64,000 nucleotides of DNA from Variovorax sp037204085 (GTDB lineage Bacteria; Pseudomonadota; Gammaproteobacteria; Burkholderiales; Burkholderiaceae_C): contig NZ_JBBCBW010000015.1 in NCBI RefSeq assembly GCF_037204085.1, forward strand, positions 66,678 to 130,677, in the 5' to 3' direction. Positions 16,375-26,855 of this stretch are shown piece after piece. Under the pieces are notes generated by a model that was not told the origin of the DNA, did no database searches, and saw only the letters and a program-made list of their open reading frames with translations. The position numbers and the translations under genes are program-made. Within the stretch, counting starts at the first letter, position 1. Each line of letters begins with the position of its first letter.

Positions 16375-19300
16375 TCGGCCACAGCCTCCCGCTTGCGTCC
16401 GAACCGGCGGCCCATGCGGTCGAAGGCCAGGTACACCACCGGCGTGGTGAAGAGCGTGAGCACCTGGCTCACCACCAGCCCGCCGAAGATGGCCAGGCCC
16501 AGCGGCCGGCGCAGCTCTGCGCCCTCGCCCCAGCCGAACATCAGCGGCAGCGCCGCGAAAAGCGCCGCCAGCGTGGTCATCAGAATGGGCCGGAAGCGCA
16601 GCAGCGCCGCCTGGTGAATGGCCTCCTGCGGCGGCTTGCCCTCGCGCCGCTCGGCGTCAATGGCAAAGTCGATCATCATGATCGCGTTCTTCTTCACGAT
16701 GCCGATCAGCAAGATGATGCCGATGATGCCGATCACGCCCAGGTCGTTGCCCGTGACCATGAGCGCGAGCAACGCGCCCACGCCGGCCGAGGGCAGCGTC
16801 GAGAGAATCGTCAGCGGATGGATGTAGCTCTCATACAGCACGCCCAGCACGATGTACACGCACACCACCGCCGCCAGAATGAGCCACAGCTGGTTGGACA
16901 GCGACTTTTCGTAGGCCCCCGCCGCCCCGAGAAAGCTCATCGTCATGCTCGCAGGCATGCCGATTTCTTTTGCCGCCGCGCGAATGGCCGCCACCGATTT
17001 GCCGAGCGCCACGTTCTCGGCCGTGTCGAAGCCCACCGTGGCCGCAGGGTACTGCGCCACGTGCGTGACCTGCAGCGGCGCGGACTGCTCGCGCACCGTG
17101 GCAATCGACGACAGCGTGGTCGGCGCGCCGCTGCCGGTGCGCAGCTGCAGGTTGCCCAGCAGCTGCGGCGAGGCCAGGGCTTCGCGCTGCGCTTCGAGAA
17201 TCACGCGGTACTGGTTGGTCTCCGTGAAGATGGTCGAGACGATGCGCTGGCCGAATGCGCTGTAGAGCGTGTCGTCCACCGAGCTGGCCGTGACCGACAG
17301 GCGCGACGCCGTGTTGCGGTCGATGTCGACATAGGCGGCCAGGCCCTTGGCGCCCGCGTTGGTGGTGGCATTGCGCACCAGCGGCTCGGAGCGCAGGCGC
17401 TCCACCAGCTTTTGGGCCCAGGTGTCGACGGTGTTGGTGTCCACCCCTTCGAGCGATACGCGGAATTCGGTCGGGCCCGTCTCGGCGTCGATGGTCAGGT
17501 CTTGCGTAGGCTGCAGGTACAGCGTGACGCCGGCCACGGCCCGCACCCGCTCGCGCAGGCGCTGCATGGTGGCTTCCTGGTTGCCCCGGTCGGCCTTCAT
17601 GTTGATGAGCATGCTGCCGGTGTTCAGCGCCGTGTTGTTGGCGGCATCCACGCCCACCACCGAACTCACGCTGGCCACCTCGGGGTCGGCCAGGATGGCG
17701 TTGGCGGCCTGCTGCTGCAGCTCGGCCATGCGCGTGTACGACACGTCTTGCGCGGCTTCGATGCGTGCCTGCAGCTGCCCGGTGTCCTGCGTGGGAAAGA
17801 GCCCCTTCGGAATCACCATGTAGAGCAGCACCGTGAGCGCCAGCGTGGCCACCGCCACCACGAGCGTCAGCGGCTGGTGGCGCAGCACCCATTGCAGCCA
17901 CACGTCGTAGCGGGCAATCACGCGGTCGAAAAAGCGCTGCACGCTTGCACCGAAGCGCCCGCCCTCTTCGGCTTGCGGCTTGAGCCAGCGCGCCGACATC
18001 ATCGGCACCAGCGTGAGCGACACCACGGCGGAAATCAGGATGGTGATGGCCAGCGTAACGGCGAACTCGCGGAACAGCCGGCCCACCACGTCGCCCATGA
18101 ACAACAATGGAATCAGCACCGCGATGAGCGACACCGTGAGCGAGATGATGGTGAAGCCGATTTGCGTGGCGCCCTTGAGCGCGGCCTTGAAGGGTGGATC
18201 GCCCTCTTCCAGGTAGCGCGCGATGTTTTCGATCATCACGATCGCATCGTCGACCACGAAGCCCGTGGCAATGGTCAGCGCCATCAGGCTCAGGTTGTTG
18301 AGGCTGTAGCCCAGCAGGTACATCAGCCCGCAGGTGCCGATGAGCGAGATCGGCACCGCAAGGCTCGCAATGATGGTCGCGCGCACGCTGTGCAAGAAGA
18401 AGAAGATCACCAGCACCACCATCACCACGGCCAGCCCAAGCTCGAGCTGCACGTGCGAGACCGATGCGCGGATGCCGGTGGTGCGGTCGCTCAGTACCTC
18501 GACCTTCAGCGAGCCCGGCAACGAGGCCTCGAGCTCGGGCAACTGCTTCTTGATGGCGTCGACCGTGCCAATCACGTTGGCGCCGGGCTGGCGCTGCACG
18601 TTCAGGATGATGGCCGGGTACAGCACGGGTTCCCGCTCGCCCACGCGCAGGGCGGCCCAAGCGCCCAGCTGCGTGTTCTCGGCGCCGTCGACCACGCGCG
18701 CCACGTCGTTCATTCGCACCGGCGCGCCGTTCTTCCAGGCGACGATAAGGTTCTTGTAGTCGTCCGCCGTCACGAGCTGGTCGTTGGCGTTGATGGTGTA
18801 GGCCCGCCGCGGTCCGTCGAAGCTGCCCTTGGCGCTGTTGGCGTTGGCCGCGGTGATGGCGCTGCGCAGCGTGTCCAGGCCAATGCCCACCGAAGCCAGC
18901 GCGTTGGTGTCCGCCTGGATACGCACGGCCGGGCGCTGCCCGCCCGAAAGCGACACCAGCCCCACGCCGCTCACCTGGCTGATCTTCTGCGCGAGCCGCG
19001 TATTCACGAGGTTCTGCACCTCGGTGAGCGGCATGGTTTCGGAGCTCACGGCCAGCGTGAGGATGGGCGCGTCGGCCGGGTTCACCTTGGCGTACACGGG
19101 CGGCGCCGGCAGGTCGGCCGGCAGCAGCGAGCCGCCGGCGTTGATGGCGGCCTGCACCTGCTGCTCGGCCACGTCCAGCGTCTGGTCGAGCGCGAACTGC
19201 AGCGTGACGATCGACACGCCCGCCGAGCTCACGGAGCTCATGCGGTTGAGCCCGGCCATCTGGCCGAACTGGCGCTCGAGCGGTGCGGTCACGGTGCGGC

Positions 19301-19478
19301 TCATCACCTCGGGGCTGGCGCCGGGGTAGAGGGTCTGCACCTGAATGGTCGGGTAGTCGACCTGCGGCAGTGCGGCCAGCGGCAGCAGCCGCAGGCCCAC
19401 GAAGCCGGCCAGCACAATGGCCACCATCAGCAGCGCCGTGGCCACCGGCCGATCGATAAAAGGGCGTGAGGGGCTCAT
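16371..19478 (-). CDS. mdtB: RND multidrug efflux permease, MdtB/MuxB type
   Basis: A 1035-residue RND permease, the partner of the following MdtC-type subunit. It begins MSPSRPFIDRPVATALLMVAIVLAG. Helix 4 carries LMALTIATGFVVDDAIVMIENIARYLEEG with the conserved Asp pair, and the second half has GIVKKNAIMMIDFAIDAERREG and LRFRPILMTTLAALFAALPLM. Periplasmic porter motifs PLAALPQVDYPTIQVQT and GASPEVM are intact. The start at 19478 matches the family N-terminus; a longer frame to 19658 only adds low-complexity sequence antisense to the adaptor tail. It follows the adaptor by 43 bp and overlaps the next permease by four bases. Confidence 0.93.
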   Translation of the reverse strand: MSPSRPFIDRPVATALLMVAIVLAGFVGLRLLPLAALPQVDYPTIQVQTLYPGASPEVMSRTVTAPLERQFGQMAGLNRMSSVSSAGVSIVTLQFALDQTLDVAEQQVQAAINAGGSLLPADLPAPPVYAKVNPADAPILTLAVSSETMPLTEVQNLVNTRLAQKISQVSGVGLVSLSGGQRPAVRIQADTNALASVGIGLDTLRSAITAANANSAKGSFDGPRRAYTINANDQLVTADDYKNLIVAWKNGAPVRMNDVARVVDGAENTQLGAWAALRVGEREPVLYPAIILNVQRQPGANVIGTVDAIKKQLPELEASLPGSLKVEVLSDRTTGIRASVSHVQLELGLAVVMVVLVIFFFLHSVRATIIASLAVPISLIGTCGLMYLLGYSLNNLSLMALTIATGFVVDDAIVMIENIARYLEEGDPPFKAALKGATQIGFTIISLTVSLIAVLIPLLFMGDVVGRLFREFAVTLAITILISAVVSLTLVPMMSARWLKPQAEEGGRFGASVQRFFDRVIARYDVWLQWVLRHQPLTLVVAVATLALTVLLYMVIPKGLFPTQDTGQLQARIEAAQDVSYTRMAELQQQAANAILADPEVASVSSVVGVDAANNTALNTGSMLINMKADRGNQEATMQRLRERVRAVAGVTLYLQPTQDLTIDAETGPTEFRVSLEGVDTNTVDTWAQKLVERLRSEPLVRNATTNAGAKGLAAYVDIDRNTASRLSVTASSVDDTLYSAFGQRIVSTIFTETNQYRVILEAQREALASPQLLGNLQLRTGSGAPTTLSSIATVREQSAPLQVTHVAQYPAATVGFDTAENVALGKSVAAIRAAAKEIGMPASMTMSFLGAAGAYEKSLSNQLWLILAAVVCVYIVLGVLYESYIHPLTILSTLPSAGVGALLALMVTGNDLGVIGIIGIILLIGIVKKNAIMMIDFAIDAERREGKPPQEAIHQAALLRFRPILMTTLAALFAALPLMFGWGEGAELRRPLGLAIFGGLVVSQVLTLFTTPVVYLAFDRMGRRFGRKREAVAE

Positions 19479-19521
19479 CGCGAACGCGCTCGCTTGTTCC
19501 GTGGGTTGATGCCGATGCTCT

Positions 19522-20856
19522 TCATTGCGGCGGGCGCTGGCGCCGCCGCTCTCCACCGCCTTCGCCGCGCTCTCCGCGCGGGCCCGATGCCGCACCGCGG
19601 GGCCCCGAGGCGCCACCGCGCGGGCCCATGGCCGGCCTTTCACCCTGCAGCTGAACAACGGCGCCGTCCTTGATGCGGTCGCCGCCTTCGGTCACCACGT
19701 TTTCGCCGGCCTTCAGGCCTGAAGTGATGGCCACCACATCGACATTTGCCTCGCCGCGCTTCACCTGGCGCATCGAGACGGTGCGGTCCTGGTTGATGAC
19801 ATACACATAGTCGCCATTGGGGCCGGTGCGCACCGCCGTAACCGGCACCACCACCGCGCGCACCTTGCGCAGCAGCATCTGCACGTTGACGAACTGGCTC
19901 GGGAACAGCGTGGTCTGCGCATTGCCGAAGCGGGCCTTGGCCTTGACCGTGCCGGTGGTGGTGTCGACCACGTTGTCGAGCGTGGAGAAGGAGCCCGCGT
20001 CGAGCGTTGCCGCGCGGGTGCGGTCGAACGCGGTAACCGGCAGCGGCTCGCCCTTGGCAAGCTGCGCCTGGATGTCGGGCACGCGGTCTTGCGGCACCGA
20101 GAACTGCACGTCGATGGGGTTCATCTGCGTGATGACCGCGATGCCCGTGGTTGCGTTGGCCGTGACGGTGTTGCCCGCGTCCACCGCGCGCAGGCCGATG
20201 CGGCCGGCCACCGGCGCGGTGATGCGGGTGTAGTCGAGGTTCAGCTTGGCGGCGGCTTCGGCGGCCAGGTCGGTGGTGACCGTGCCTTCGAGCTGCCGGA
20301 CCAGCGCGGCCTGGGTGTCCACGTCTTGCCGGGCGATGGAGTCTTGCGCCAGCAGCGTGCGGTAGCGCGCCAGGGTGACGCGCGCGGCCTCGAGCTGCGC
20401 CTCGTCGCGCTGGCGCGTGCCGCGCGCCTGCATCAGCGCCTGCTCGTAGGGCCTTGGGTCGATGCGCGCGAGCAGCTGGTTCTTGGCAACGGTTTGCCCT
20501 TCGGTGAAAAGCACCTCGGTGAGCACCCCGCCCACCTGCGCCCTGAGCGTGATGGTTGCGAGCGGCGTGACGGTGCCGAGCGCATCGATGGTCACCGGCA
20601 GCTCGATCTCGCGCGCCAGCGCATTGCCGACCGTGACGGTCGCGCCGCCGAAGCCCGGCCCGCCGGCGGTGCTGGCCTTGCGGTTGATGAGGTACCAGGC
20701 GCCGCCTCCGAGCAGCAGCAACAGGAGCAGCGCAATCAGGCTGCCAAGCCAGAGCCGGCGGCGCGAAGGCGGTCGGGCCGGCGGAGACGAGGCGGGGTGT
20801 ACCGGTTGAACAGCAGGCGAATCGCCGGAAGAAGGCTCGGAGTTCGGTGATTCCAT
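19522..20856 (-). CDS. mdtA: RND periplasmic adaptor (membrane fusion protein), MdtA/MuxA type
   Basis: A 444-residue adaptor linking the RND permeases to the NodT channel. An N-terminal Pro/Ser-rich cytoplasmic stretch leads to one membrane anchor (LWLGSLIALLLLLLLGGGAWYLI, about 40-62). A lipoyl/barrel-sandwich region (VTPLATITLRAQVGGVLTEVLFTEGQTVAKNQLLARIDPRPYE), an alpha hairpin and a beta barrel follow. The C-terminal about 35 residues are a Gly/Pro/Arg-rich tail with repeated GPRG(A/G)ASGPRG, which is not part of the domain. ATG 20856 is preferred over the TTG at 20877. It is the first gene of the efflux operon; the 228-bp upstream gap holds a direct repeat of OmpR-type spacing. Confidence 0.92.
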   Translation of the reverse strand: MESPNSEPSSGDSPAVQPVHPASSPPARPPSRRRLWLGSLIALLLLLLLGGGAWYLINRKASTAGGPGFGGATVTVGNALAREIELPVTIDALGTVTPLATITLRAQVGGVLTEVLFTEGQTVAKNQLLARIDPRPYEQALMQARGTRQRDEAQLEAARVTLARYRTLLAQDSIARQDVDTQAALVRQLEGTVTTDLAAEAAAKLNLDYTRITAPVAGRIGLRAVDAGNTVTANATTGIAVITQMNPIDVQFSVPQDRVPDIQAQLAKGEPLPVTAFDRTRAATLDAGSFSTLDNVVDTTTGTVKAKARFGNAQTTLFPSQFVNVQMLLRKVRAVVVPVTAVRTGPNGDYVYVINQDRTVSMRQVKRGEANVDVVAITSGLKAGENVVTEGGDRIKDGAVVQLQGERPAMGPRGGASGPRGAASGPRGERGEGGGERRRQRPPQ

Positions 20857-20927
20857 GTGTGATGTGGCAATGCGCAAGTACGGCCGCTAGTGGAGCGCTG
20901 GATCGTAGCGCTCCTGTCTTATGAACC

Positions 20928-20944
20928 GTAAAGCATCGGTAAAG
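20928..20944 (-). promoter_or_regulatory. Direct repeat upstream of the efflux operon
   Basis: On the minus strand the sequence reads CTTTAC-CGATG-CTTTAC: two identical hexamers 11 bp apart, one helical turn, about 72 bp before the adaptor start codon. That layout is typical of OmpR/PhoB-family response-regulator boxes, which control many mdtABC-type operons. No such regulator gene is in the window. Confidence 0.4.
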
Positions 20945-21085
20945 CTTCGGAAAACGGAGCGTTTCGCGCCCGTTGGCTGCATTCCGCGAGCCCGCCCCGC
21001 ATTTCGTCGCAGACCCGTGGCCCCGGCTCGGGTGCGCCGGCACAGTCCGGCCCATCGAATCATCTTTTCACCCAGGAGAAACGCC

Positions 21086-21607
21086 ATGCTGCTGCAGATC
21101 ATTCTTCATACCCCGAAGTGGGTCTTTGCCGTTTTTGCGCTGCTCCTGTGGATTGGCTGCAGGCAGTTGCTGACCGGCCGAGTCAGCCTGGCCAAGGTGA
21201 CCGTGATGCCCATTGCCATGACCGGCCTTTCGCTGGCGGGCGTGATCTCGGCCTTCGGCGATTCGCCGGGTGCCCTGCTCGGCTGGGCCGTGGCCGCCGC
21301 CGCGTTGGTGCTGCTGGTGCTTCAGCAGCCCCTGCGCGCCACCACGCGCTATGACCGTGCCGCACGCGAGTTTCATGTGGCCGGCAGCGCCGTGCCGCTG
21401 GTGCTGATGATGGGCATTTTCTTCACCAAGTATGCGGTGGGCGTGTCCCTCGCCATGCACCCCGAACTGCGCCAGCAGGCCAGCTTCGCCGTCGCAATTC
21501 CGATGCTGTACGGCGCCTTCAGCGGCATTTTCGCGGGGCGCGCCGTGCGGCTCTGGAAGCTGGCCATCCGCACCGACGCCATGGCCGTGCAAGCCCGTGC
21601 GGCCTAA
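21086..21607 (+). CDS. DUF6622-like integral membrane protein
   Basis: A 173-residue protein with about five hydrophobic helices: VFAVFALLLWIGCRQLL, VTVMPIAMTGLSLAGVISAF, LLGWAVAAAALVLLVL, VPLVLMMGIFFTKYAVGV and FAVAIPMLYGAFSGIFAGRAV. It resembles the DUF6622 group of uncharacterised membrane proteins. CAGGAG at 21073-21078 lies 7 bases before the ATG. It is the first of four same-strand genes leading into a LytS-type kinase and LytTR regulator, so it may modulate or be controlled by that system; this is inference from the operon layout only. Confidence 0.75.
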   Translation: MLLQIILHTPKWVFAVFALLLWIGCRQLLTGRVSLAKVTVMPIAMTGLSLAGVISAFGDSPGALLGWAVAAAALVLLVLQQPLRATTRYDRAAREFHVAGSAVPLVLMMGIFFTKYAVGVSLAMHPELRQQASFAVAIPMLYGAFSGIFAGRAVRLWKLAIRTDAMAVQARAA

Positions 21608-21671
21608 GATCGCCAGCCGATTCATCGACTGCCCCAGACCATTCGACCCATTCGTTTATTGGAGAACCGTC

Positions 21672-21965
21672 ATGAACACCACACAAGCCAACCCTTCCAC
21701 CCGCGACGTCGAAAAACTCGCCCGCCGCCGCGCCGGCGCCAAGATGGGCTGGTACATCCATGCCCTGGTCTACGTGCTGGTCAACCTCGGGCTGGTGGCG
21801 CTTTCCGCATCGCGCGGCCACACCTGGGCGATCTATCCGCTCATGGGCTGGGGCCTGGGCCTGCTGATTCACGGCGCGGTCATCTGGTTCATTGCGCCCG
21901 GCGGCAGCTTTTACGACCGGCTGGTGGAGCGCGAACGCCGCGCGCTCCATGGAGGCAATTCTTGA
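21672..21965 (+). CDS. 2TM-domain protein
   Basis: A 97-residue protein matching the two-helix 2TM domain: an Arg-rich N-terminal helix (KLARRRAGAKMGWYIHALVYVLVNLGLVAL), then a second membrane helix (IYPLMGWGLGLLIHGAVIWFI) and a short C-terminal helix with LVERERRAL. Such domains are often fused to or encoded beside LytS/LytTR systems, which fits here: its stop codon overlaps the TTG start of the kinase. GGAGAAC precedes the ATG. Its function is not established; a membrane partner of the kinase is the plausible reading. Confidence 0.85.
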   Translation: MNTTQANPSTRDVEKLARRRAGAKMGWYIHALVYVLVNLGLVALSASRGHTWAIYPLMGWGLGLLIHGAVIWFIAPGGSFYDRLVERERRALHGGNS

Positions 21966-23041
21966 CGCCTGCTGCCGCTCCCCGGGTCGTTTCGCTGGCC
22001 GAGAACCTGCGCGACCTGCTGCGGCACGGCCTCATCACCGCGGCCTGCTGCTGTGTGATCGCGGCGGCCATCGCCGCATCGGGCGGCGGCCCCTGGAGCG
22101 AACAGCTCGTCTATTCGTTGTCCATCGGGCTCATCAGCTGGTTGCTTATCGACGTGGGCCGGCTGCTGCTGAGCGGGCAAGATCCCATCCGCTGGCCGCG
22201 CGGTGTTCGCGGGGTCGTATTGGTGGCGGTAAGTGTGACGATCGGCTTTTTTGCGGGCCAGGCCATCGGCGATGCCTGGAGCGGCCGGCCGCTGTTCGCG
22301 TTCTACAAGCTGGGCCAAGCAAAGATGGTCTCGACCATCGGCATCACGCTGGCGGCCACCGCGGGCATCTCTTACTTTTTCTACAGCCTTGGCAAGAGCA
22401 GGCACATGCAAGGCCAGCTCAATGTGGCGCAGCGCAACGCCACGGAGGCGCGGCTCAAGCTGCTTGAAACGCAGCTCGAGCCGCATATGCTGTTCAACAC
22501 GTTGGCCAACCTGCGCGTGCTGATCACGGCCGACCCGCCGCGCGCCGTGGCCATGCTCGACCGGCTTAACAACTACCTGCGCATGACGCTCAGCGGCTCG
22601 CGCGCGCTCGCGCATCCGCTGTCGGCCGAATTCGAGCGGCTGGCCGACTACCTCGAGCTGATGTCGGTTCGGATGGGCGCCCGGCTGCGCTACACGCTCG
22701 ATCTGCCCGAAGATTTGCGCGACACGCCGGTGCCGCCGCTCCTCTTGCAGCCGCTGGTTGAAAACAGCATCCGCCACGGGCTCGAGCCCAAGGTGGAAGG
22801 CGGCAAGATCGTGGTGCGCGCGCGGCAGGACGCGGGCCGCCTGGTCATCGAAGTGAGCGACACGGGTGTCGGCCTCGACGCGGCCCACCCGCGCGAGACG
22901 GAAGGCGGCGGCTTCGGGCTCGAACAGGTGCGCGAACGGCTTGCCACCACCTACGGCGACCAGGGCCGCATGAGCCTGGCCGCAGCGCCCGCGGGCGGAA
23001 CCCGCACCACACTGAGTTTTCCATTGCCGACGCCCGCATGA
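21962..23041 (+). CDS. LytS/AlgZ-type sensor histidine kinase
   Basis: A 359-residue kinase. Four hydrophobic helices (about 20-140) form a membrane sensor without a large external domain. The His_kinase domain has LLETQLEPHMLFNTLANLRVLI with H175 as phosphorylation site. The HATPase_c domain follows with LLLQPLVENSIRHGLEP (N box), VSDTGVGLD and GGGFGLEQVRERL. The start is a TTG at 21962: GGAGG lies six bases upstream (21951-21955) and the codon overlaps the preceding stop (TTGA), so translation is coupled to the 2TM gene. It is followed by its LytTR regulator with an ATGA overlap. Confidence 0.88.
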   Translation: MTPAAAPRVVSLAENLRDLLRHGLITAACCCVIAAAIAASGGGPWSEQLVYSLSIGLISWLLIDVGRLLLSGQDPIRWPRGVRGVVLVAVSVTIGFFAGQAIGDAWSGRPLFAFYKLGQAKMVSTIGITLAATAGISYFFYSLGKSRHMQGQLNVAQRNATEARLKLLETQLEPHMLFNTLANLRVLITADPPRAVAMLDRLNNYLRMTLSGSRALAHPLSAEFERLADYLELMSVRMGARLRYTLDLPEDLRDTPVPPLLLQPLVENSIRHGLEPKVEGGKIVVRARQDAGRLVIEVSDTGVGLDAAHPRETEGGGFGLEQVRERLATTYGDQGRMSLAAAPAGGTRTTLSFPLPTPA

Positions 23042-23877
23042 AACCCACCGCCCTCATCGCCGAAGACGAGCCCCTGCTCGCCCAAGCCCTCAAGGCCGAA
23101 CTGGCCGCGGCGTGGCCCGAACTGCAAGTGCTTGCCACCGCGGGCGATGGCCGAAGCGCCGTGCGCGACGCCTTGCGGCTGCTGCCGCAGGTGCTGTTCT
23201 TCGACATTCGCATGCCGGGGCTTGACGGCCTGGGTGCCGCGGCCGAACTGGCCGACCGCTGGCCGACAGATGAAGCGCCCATGCCGCAACTCGTCTTCGT
23301 GACCGCCTATGACGAATACGCCGCCCGCGCCTTCGAGACCCAGGCCATCGACTACGTGCTCAAGCCCGTGCAGCCCGAACGCCTGCGCAAGACCGTGCTG
23401 CGACTCCGGCAGGCGTTGGCCACGCAGCAGCAGGCCAGCCCGGCTCCGGCGGCGGCCGACGAAGCGCTGGAGAGAACCCTTGCTCAGTGGCGCCAGGTGC
23501 TGGCCGCCGCGGGCAATGGCGCGTCGTCGCCGCCCGCTCCCGCCGCTCCGCTTCGCATGATTGCCGCCAGCGAAGCCGGTGGAAACACGGTGCGCATGGT
23601 TCCCATCGACGAGGTGCTGTACTTCGAGGCGGCCGACAAGTACATCCGCGTGCTGACCGCCAGGCATGAATACCTGATCCGCACGCCGCTGAAGCAGTTG
23701 CTGACACAACTTGACCCCGAAGTCTTCTGGCAGGTGCACCGCGCGGTGGTGGTGCGCAGCGCGGCCATCGAGGCCGTGCACCGCGACGAGGCCGGCAAGC
23801 TGCACCTCGACCTGAAGGGCCGGTCCGAAAAAATTCCCGTCAGCCGGCTCTACGGCCATCTGTTTCGCGCCATGTGA
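23038..23877 (+). CDS. LytTR-family response regulator
   Basis: A 279-residue regulator. The receiver domain (1-125) has the acidic cluster E9-D10-E11, phosphoacceptor D56 in LFFDIRMPGLDGL, threonine in VFVTAYDEYA and lysine in YVLKPV. A Gln/Ala/Pro-rich linker (about 128-178) leads to the LytTR DNA-binding domain (about 180-277), with DEVLYFEAADKYIRVLTA, LKQLLTQLDPEVFWQVHRAVVV and IPVSRLYGHLF. Its start overlaps the kinase stop (ATGA) and it is the last gene before a strong terminator. Targets are not visible; the upstream small membrane genes are candidates through autoregulation. Confidence 0.93.
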   Translation: MKPTALIAEDEPLLAQALKAELAAAWPELQVLATAGDGRSAVRDALRLLPQVLFFDIRMPGLDGLGAAAELADRWPTDEAPMPQLVFVTAYDEYAARAFETQAIDYVLKPVQPERLRKTVLRLRQALATQQQASPAPAAADEALERTLAQWRQVLAAAGNGASSPPAPAAPLRMIAASEAGGNTVRMVPIDEVLYFEAADKYIRVLTARHEYLIRTPLKQLLTQLDPEVFWQVHRAVVVRSAAIEAVHRDEAGKLHLDLKGRSEKIPVSRLYGHLFRAM

Positions 23878-23903
23878 AATCGATGGACCCGCAGCGCGCA
23901 TAA

Positions 23904-23931
23904 AAAAACCGGTCTCGAAGGACCGGTTTTT
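23904..23931. terminator. Bidirectional intrinsic terminator
   Basis: AAAAACCGGTC (23904-23914), a TCGAAG loop, and GACCGGTTTTT (23921-23931) form a perfect 11-bp hairpin flanked by A and T runs. It therefore terminates the LytTR operon on the plus strand and the convergent PVYY-repeat gene on the minus strand. Confidence 0.9.
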
Positions 23932-23961
23932 CAGTTGGCGGAGCCCGCAAGGGCCCTCCGC

Positions 23962-24327
23962 TTAGCGCCAGTGGCGATGACCGTGCCCGTGGCCATGGCC
24001 GCGGTAGTAGCCGCGCGGACCGTAGTAGCGCGGTGCGTAATACGCCGGCGGTGCGTAGTACACCGGGGCCGGGCGGTAATACACCGGCGGCGGCGGACGG
24101 TAGTACACCGGGGGCGGCGGCGCGTAATACACAGGCGCGGGGGCTGCATAAACCGGGGCCGGGTAGTAGGCCGGAGCGCCAACACCCACGGACACGCCCG
24201 GAAGGCCCACGCCCACCGACCAGCTCACGTCGCCGCGGGCACTGGCCGAAGTGGCCGCAAACAATGCGCCGGCTGCCACGACACCCGCGGCGGCCCATTT
24301 GAAGAAGGTTGAACGTGTGAGGCTCAT
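23962..24327 (-). CDS. Small secreted Tyr/Pro-rich PVYY-repeat protein
   Basis: A 121-residue protein. The signal peptide (about 1-31, with twin-hydrophobic stretch WAAAGVVAAGALFAATSASA) is followed by a short Val/Gly segment. About five imperfect repeats of PAPVYYAPPPPVYYRPP come next, then a His/Gly/Arg-rich tail (GHGHGHGHRHWR). Similar YYxPPP proteins are common in beta-proteobacteria and often labelled virulence factor or hypothetical without proven function. The His-rich end could bind metal. An AGGAG lies nine bases before the ATG. It is divergent from glnS and shares the 23904-23931 terminator with the LytTR operon. Confidence 0.8.
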   Translation of the reverse strand: MSLTRSTFFKWAAAGVVAAGALFAATSASARGDVSWSVGVGLPGVSVGVGAPAYYPAPVYAAPAPVYYAPPPPVYYRPPPPVYYRPAPVYYAPPAYYAPRYYGPRGYYRGHGHGHGHRHWR

Positions 24328-24462
24328 GATCTTTGAACTCCTGGTTGGGGCGTTTCCCGCCCATGTAGGTATTGAACGCGCCAAATGCAAAGCGGTTGCC
24401 CCCCGTAATGTGAAGAACGTTGCCAAAAGTAACCGCCAGGGGGTGCCCTCTAGAATGCCGCA

Positions 24463-26276
<1,814 letters not shown>

Positions 26277-26277
<1 letters not shown>

Positions 26278-26813
26278 TTCCGTCTCGCCTCATCCGCTTC
26301 AACAAGCCCTATGGCGTGCTCAGCCAGTTCACGCCAGAGGGTCGCTGGCGCGGGCTGAAAGACTTCATCGACATTCCCGGCGTCTACGTCGCCGGGCGCC
26401 TCGATGCCGACAGCGAGGGCCTGCTGCTTCTCACCAACGACGGCCAACTCCAGGCGCGCATTGCCGATCCGCGCTTCAAGATGGAGAAGACCTATTGGGT
26501 GCAGGTAGAAGGCGTGCCCACCGAGGAGGCGCTAGCCGCGCTGCGCGAAGGCGTGCAACTCAACGACGGCCTCACGCGGCCGGCCCGCGCGCGGCTGCTC
26601 GACCAGCCGCCAGCTGTGTGGGAGCGGCAACCGCCCATCAGGGAACGCAAGAGCATTCCCACGGCGTGGCTGGAACTGGCGATCAGCGAAGGACGCAACC
26701 GCCAGGTGCGGCGCATGACCGCTGCCGTGGGGCTCCCCACCCTGCGCCTGATTCGCGCTTCAATCGGGCCGCACACGCTGGACGGATTGGCGCCCGGCAC
26801 CTGGCTGGAGTAG
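26277..26813 (+). CDS. rluE: 23S rRNA pseudouridine synthase, RluE/RsuA family (start uncertain)
   Basis: The 178-residue conserved part begins SRLIRFNKPYGVLSQF just after the glnS stop. It contains the RsuA-family catalytic motif GRLDADSEGLLLLTNDG, with the nucleophilic Asp, KTYWVQVEG, and the C-terminal GRNRQVRRMTAAVGLPTLRLIR. RluE modifies U2457 in E. coli 23S rRNA. The start is unclear: no ATG, GTG or TTG lies between the TTG at 26118, deep inside glnS, and the domain. An ATT at 26277 overlapping the glnS stop, a CTG at 26265, or the long TTG start adding about 53 unrelated residues are the options. The coordinate given is the ATT. Confidence 0.8.
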
Positions 26814-26855
26814 CGCAGCAGCGGCACGGCACATCTTTCATTTATTCGATCTCTT

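Noticed and set aside
12691..16617. Very long plus-strand open frame (about 1308 codons) antisense to the outer-membrane and MdtC-type genes
   Set aside because: The composition is Arg/His/Gln/Gly-rich with no domain, the typical shadow of GC-rich coding DNA; the RND genes on the other strand have clear motifs.
16614..19469. 951-codon plus-strand open frame antisense to the MdtB-type permease
   Set aside because: Same reason: His/Arg/Gly-rich, no ribosome binding site and the opposite strand encodes a complete RND permease.
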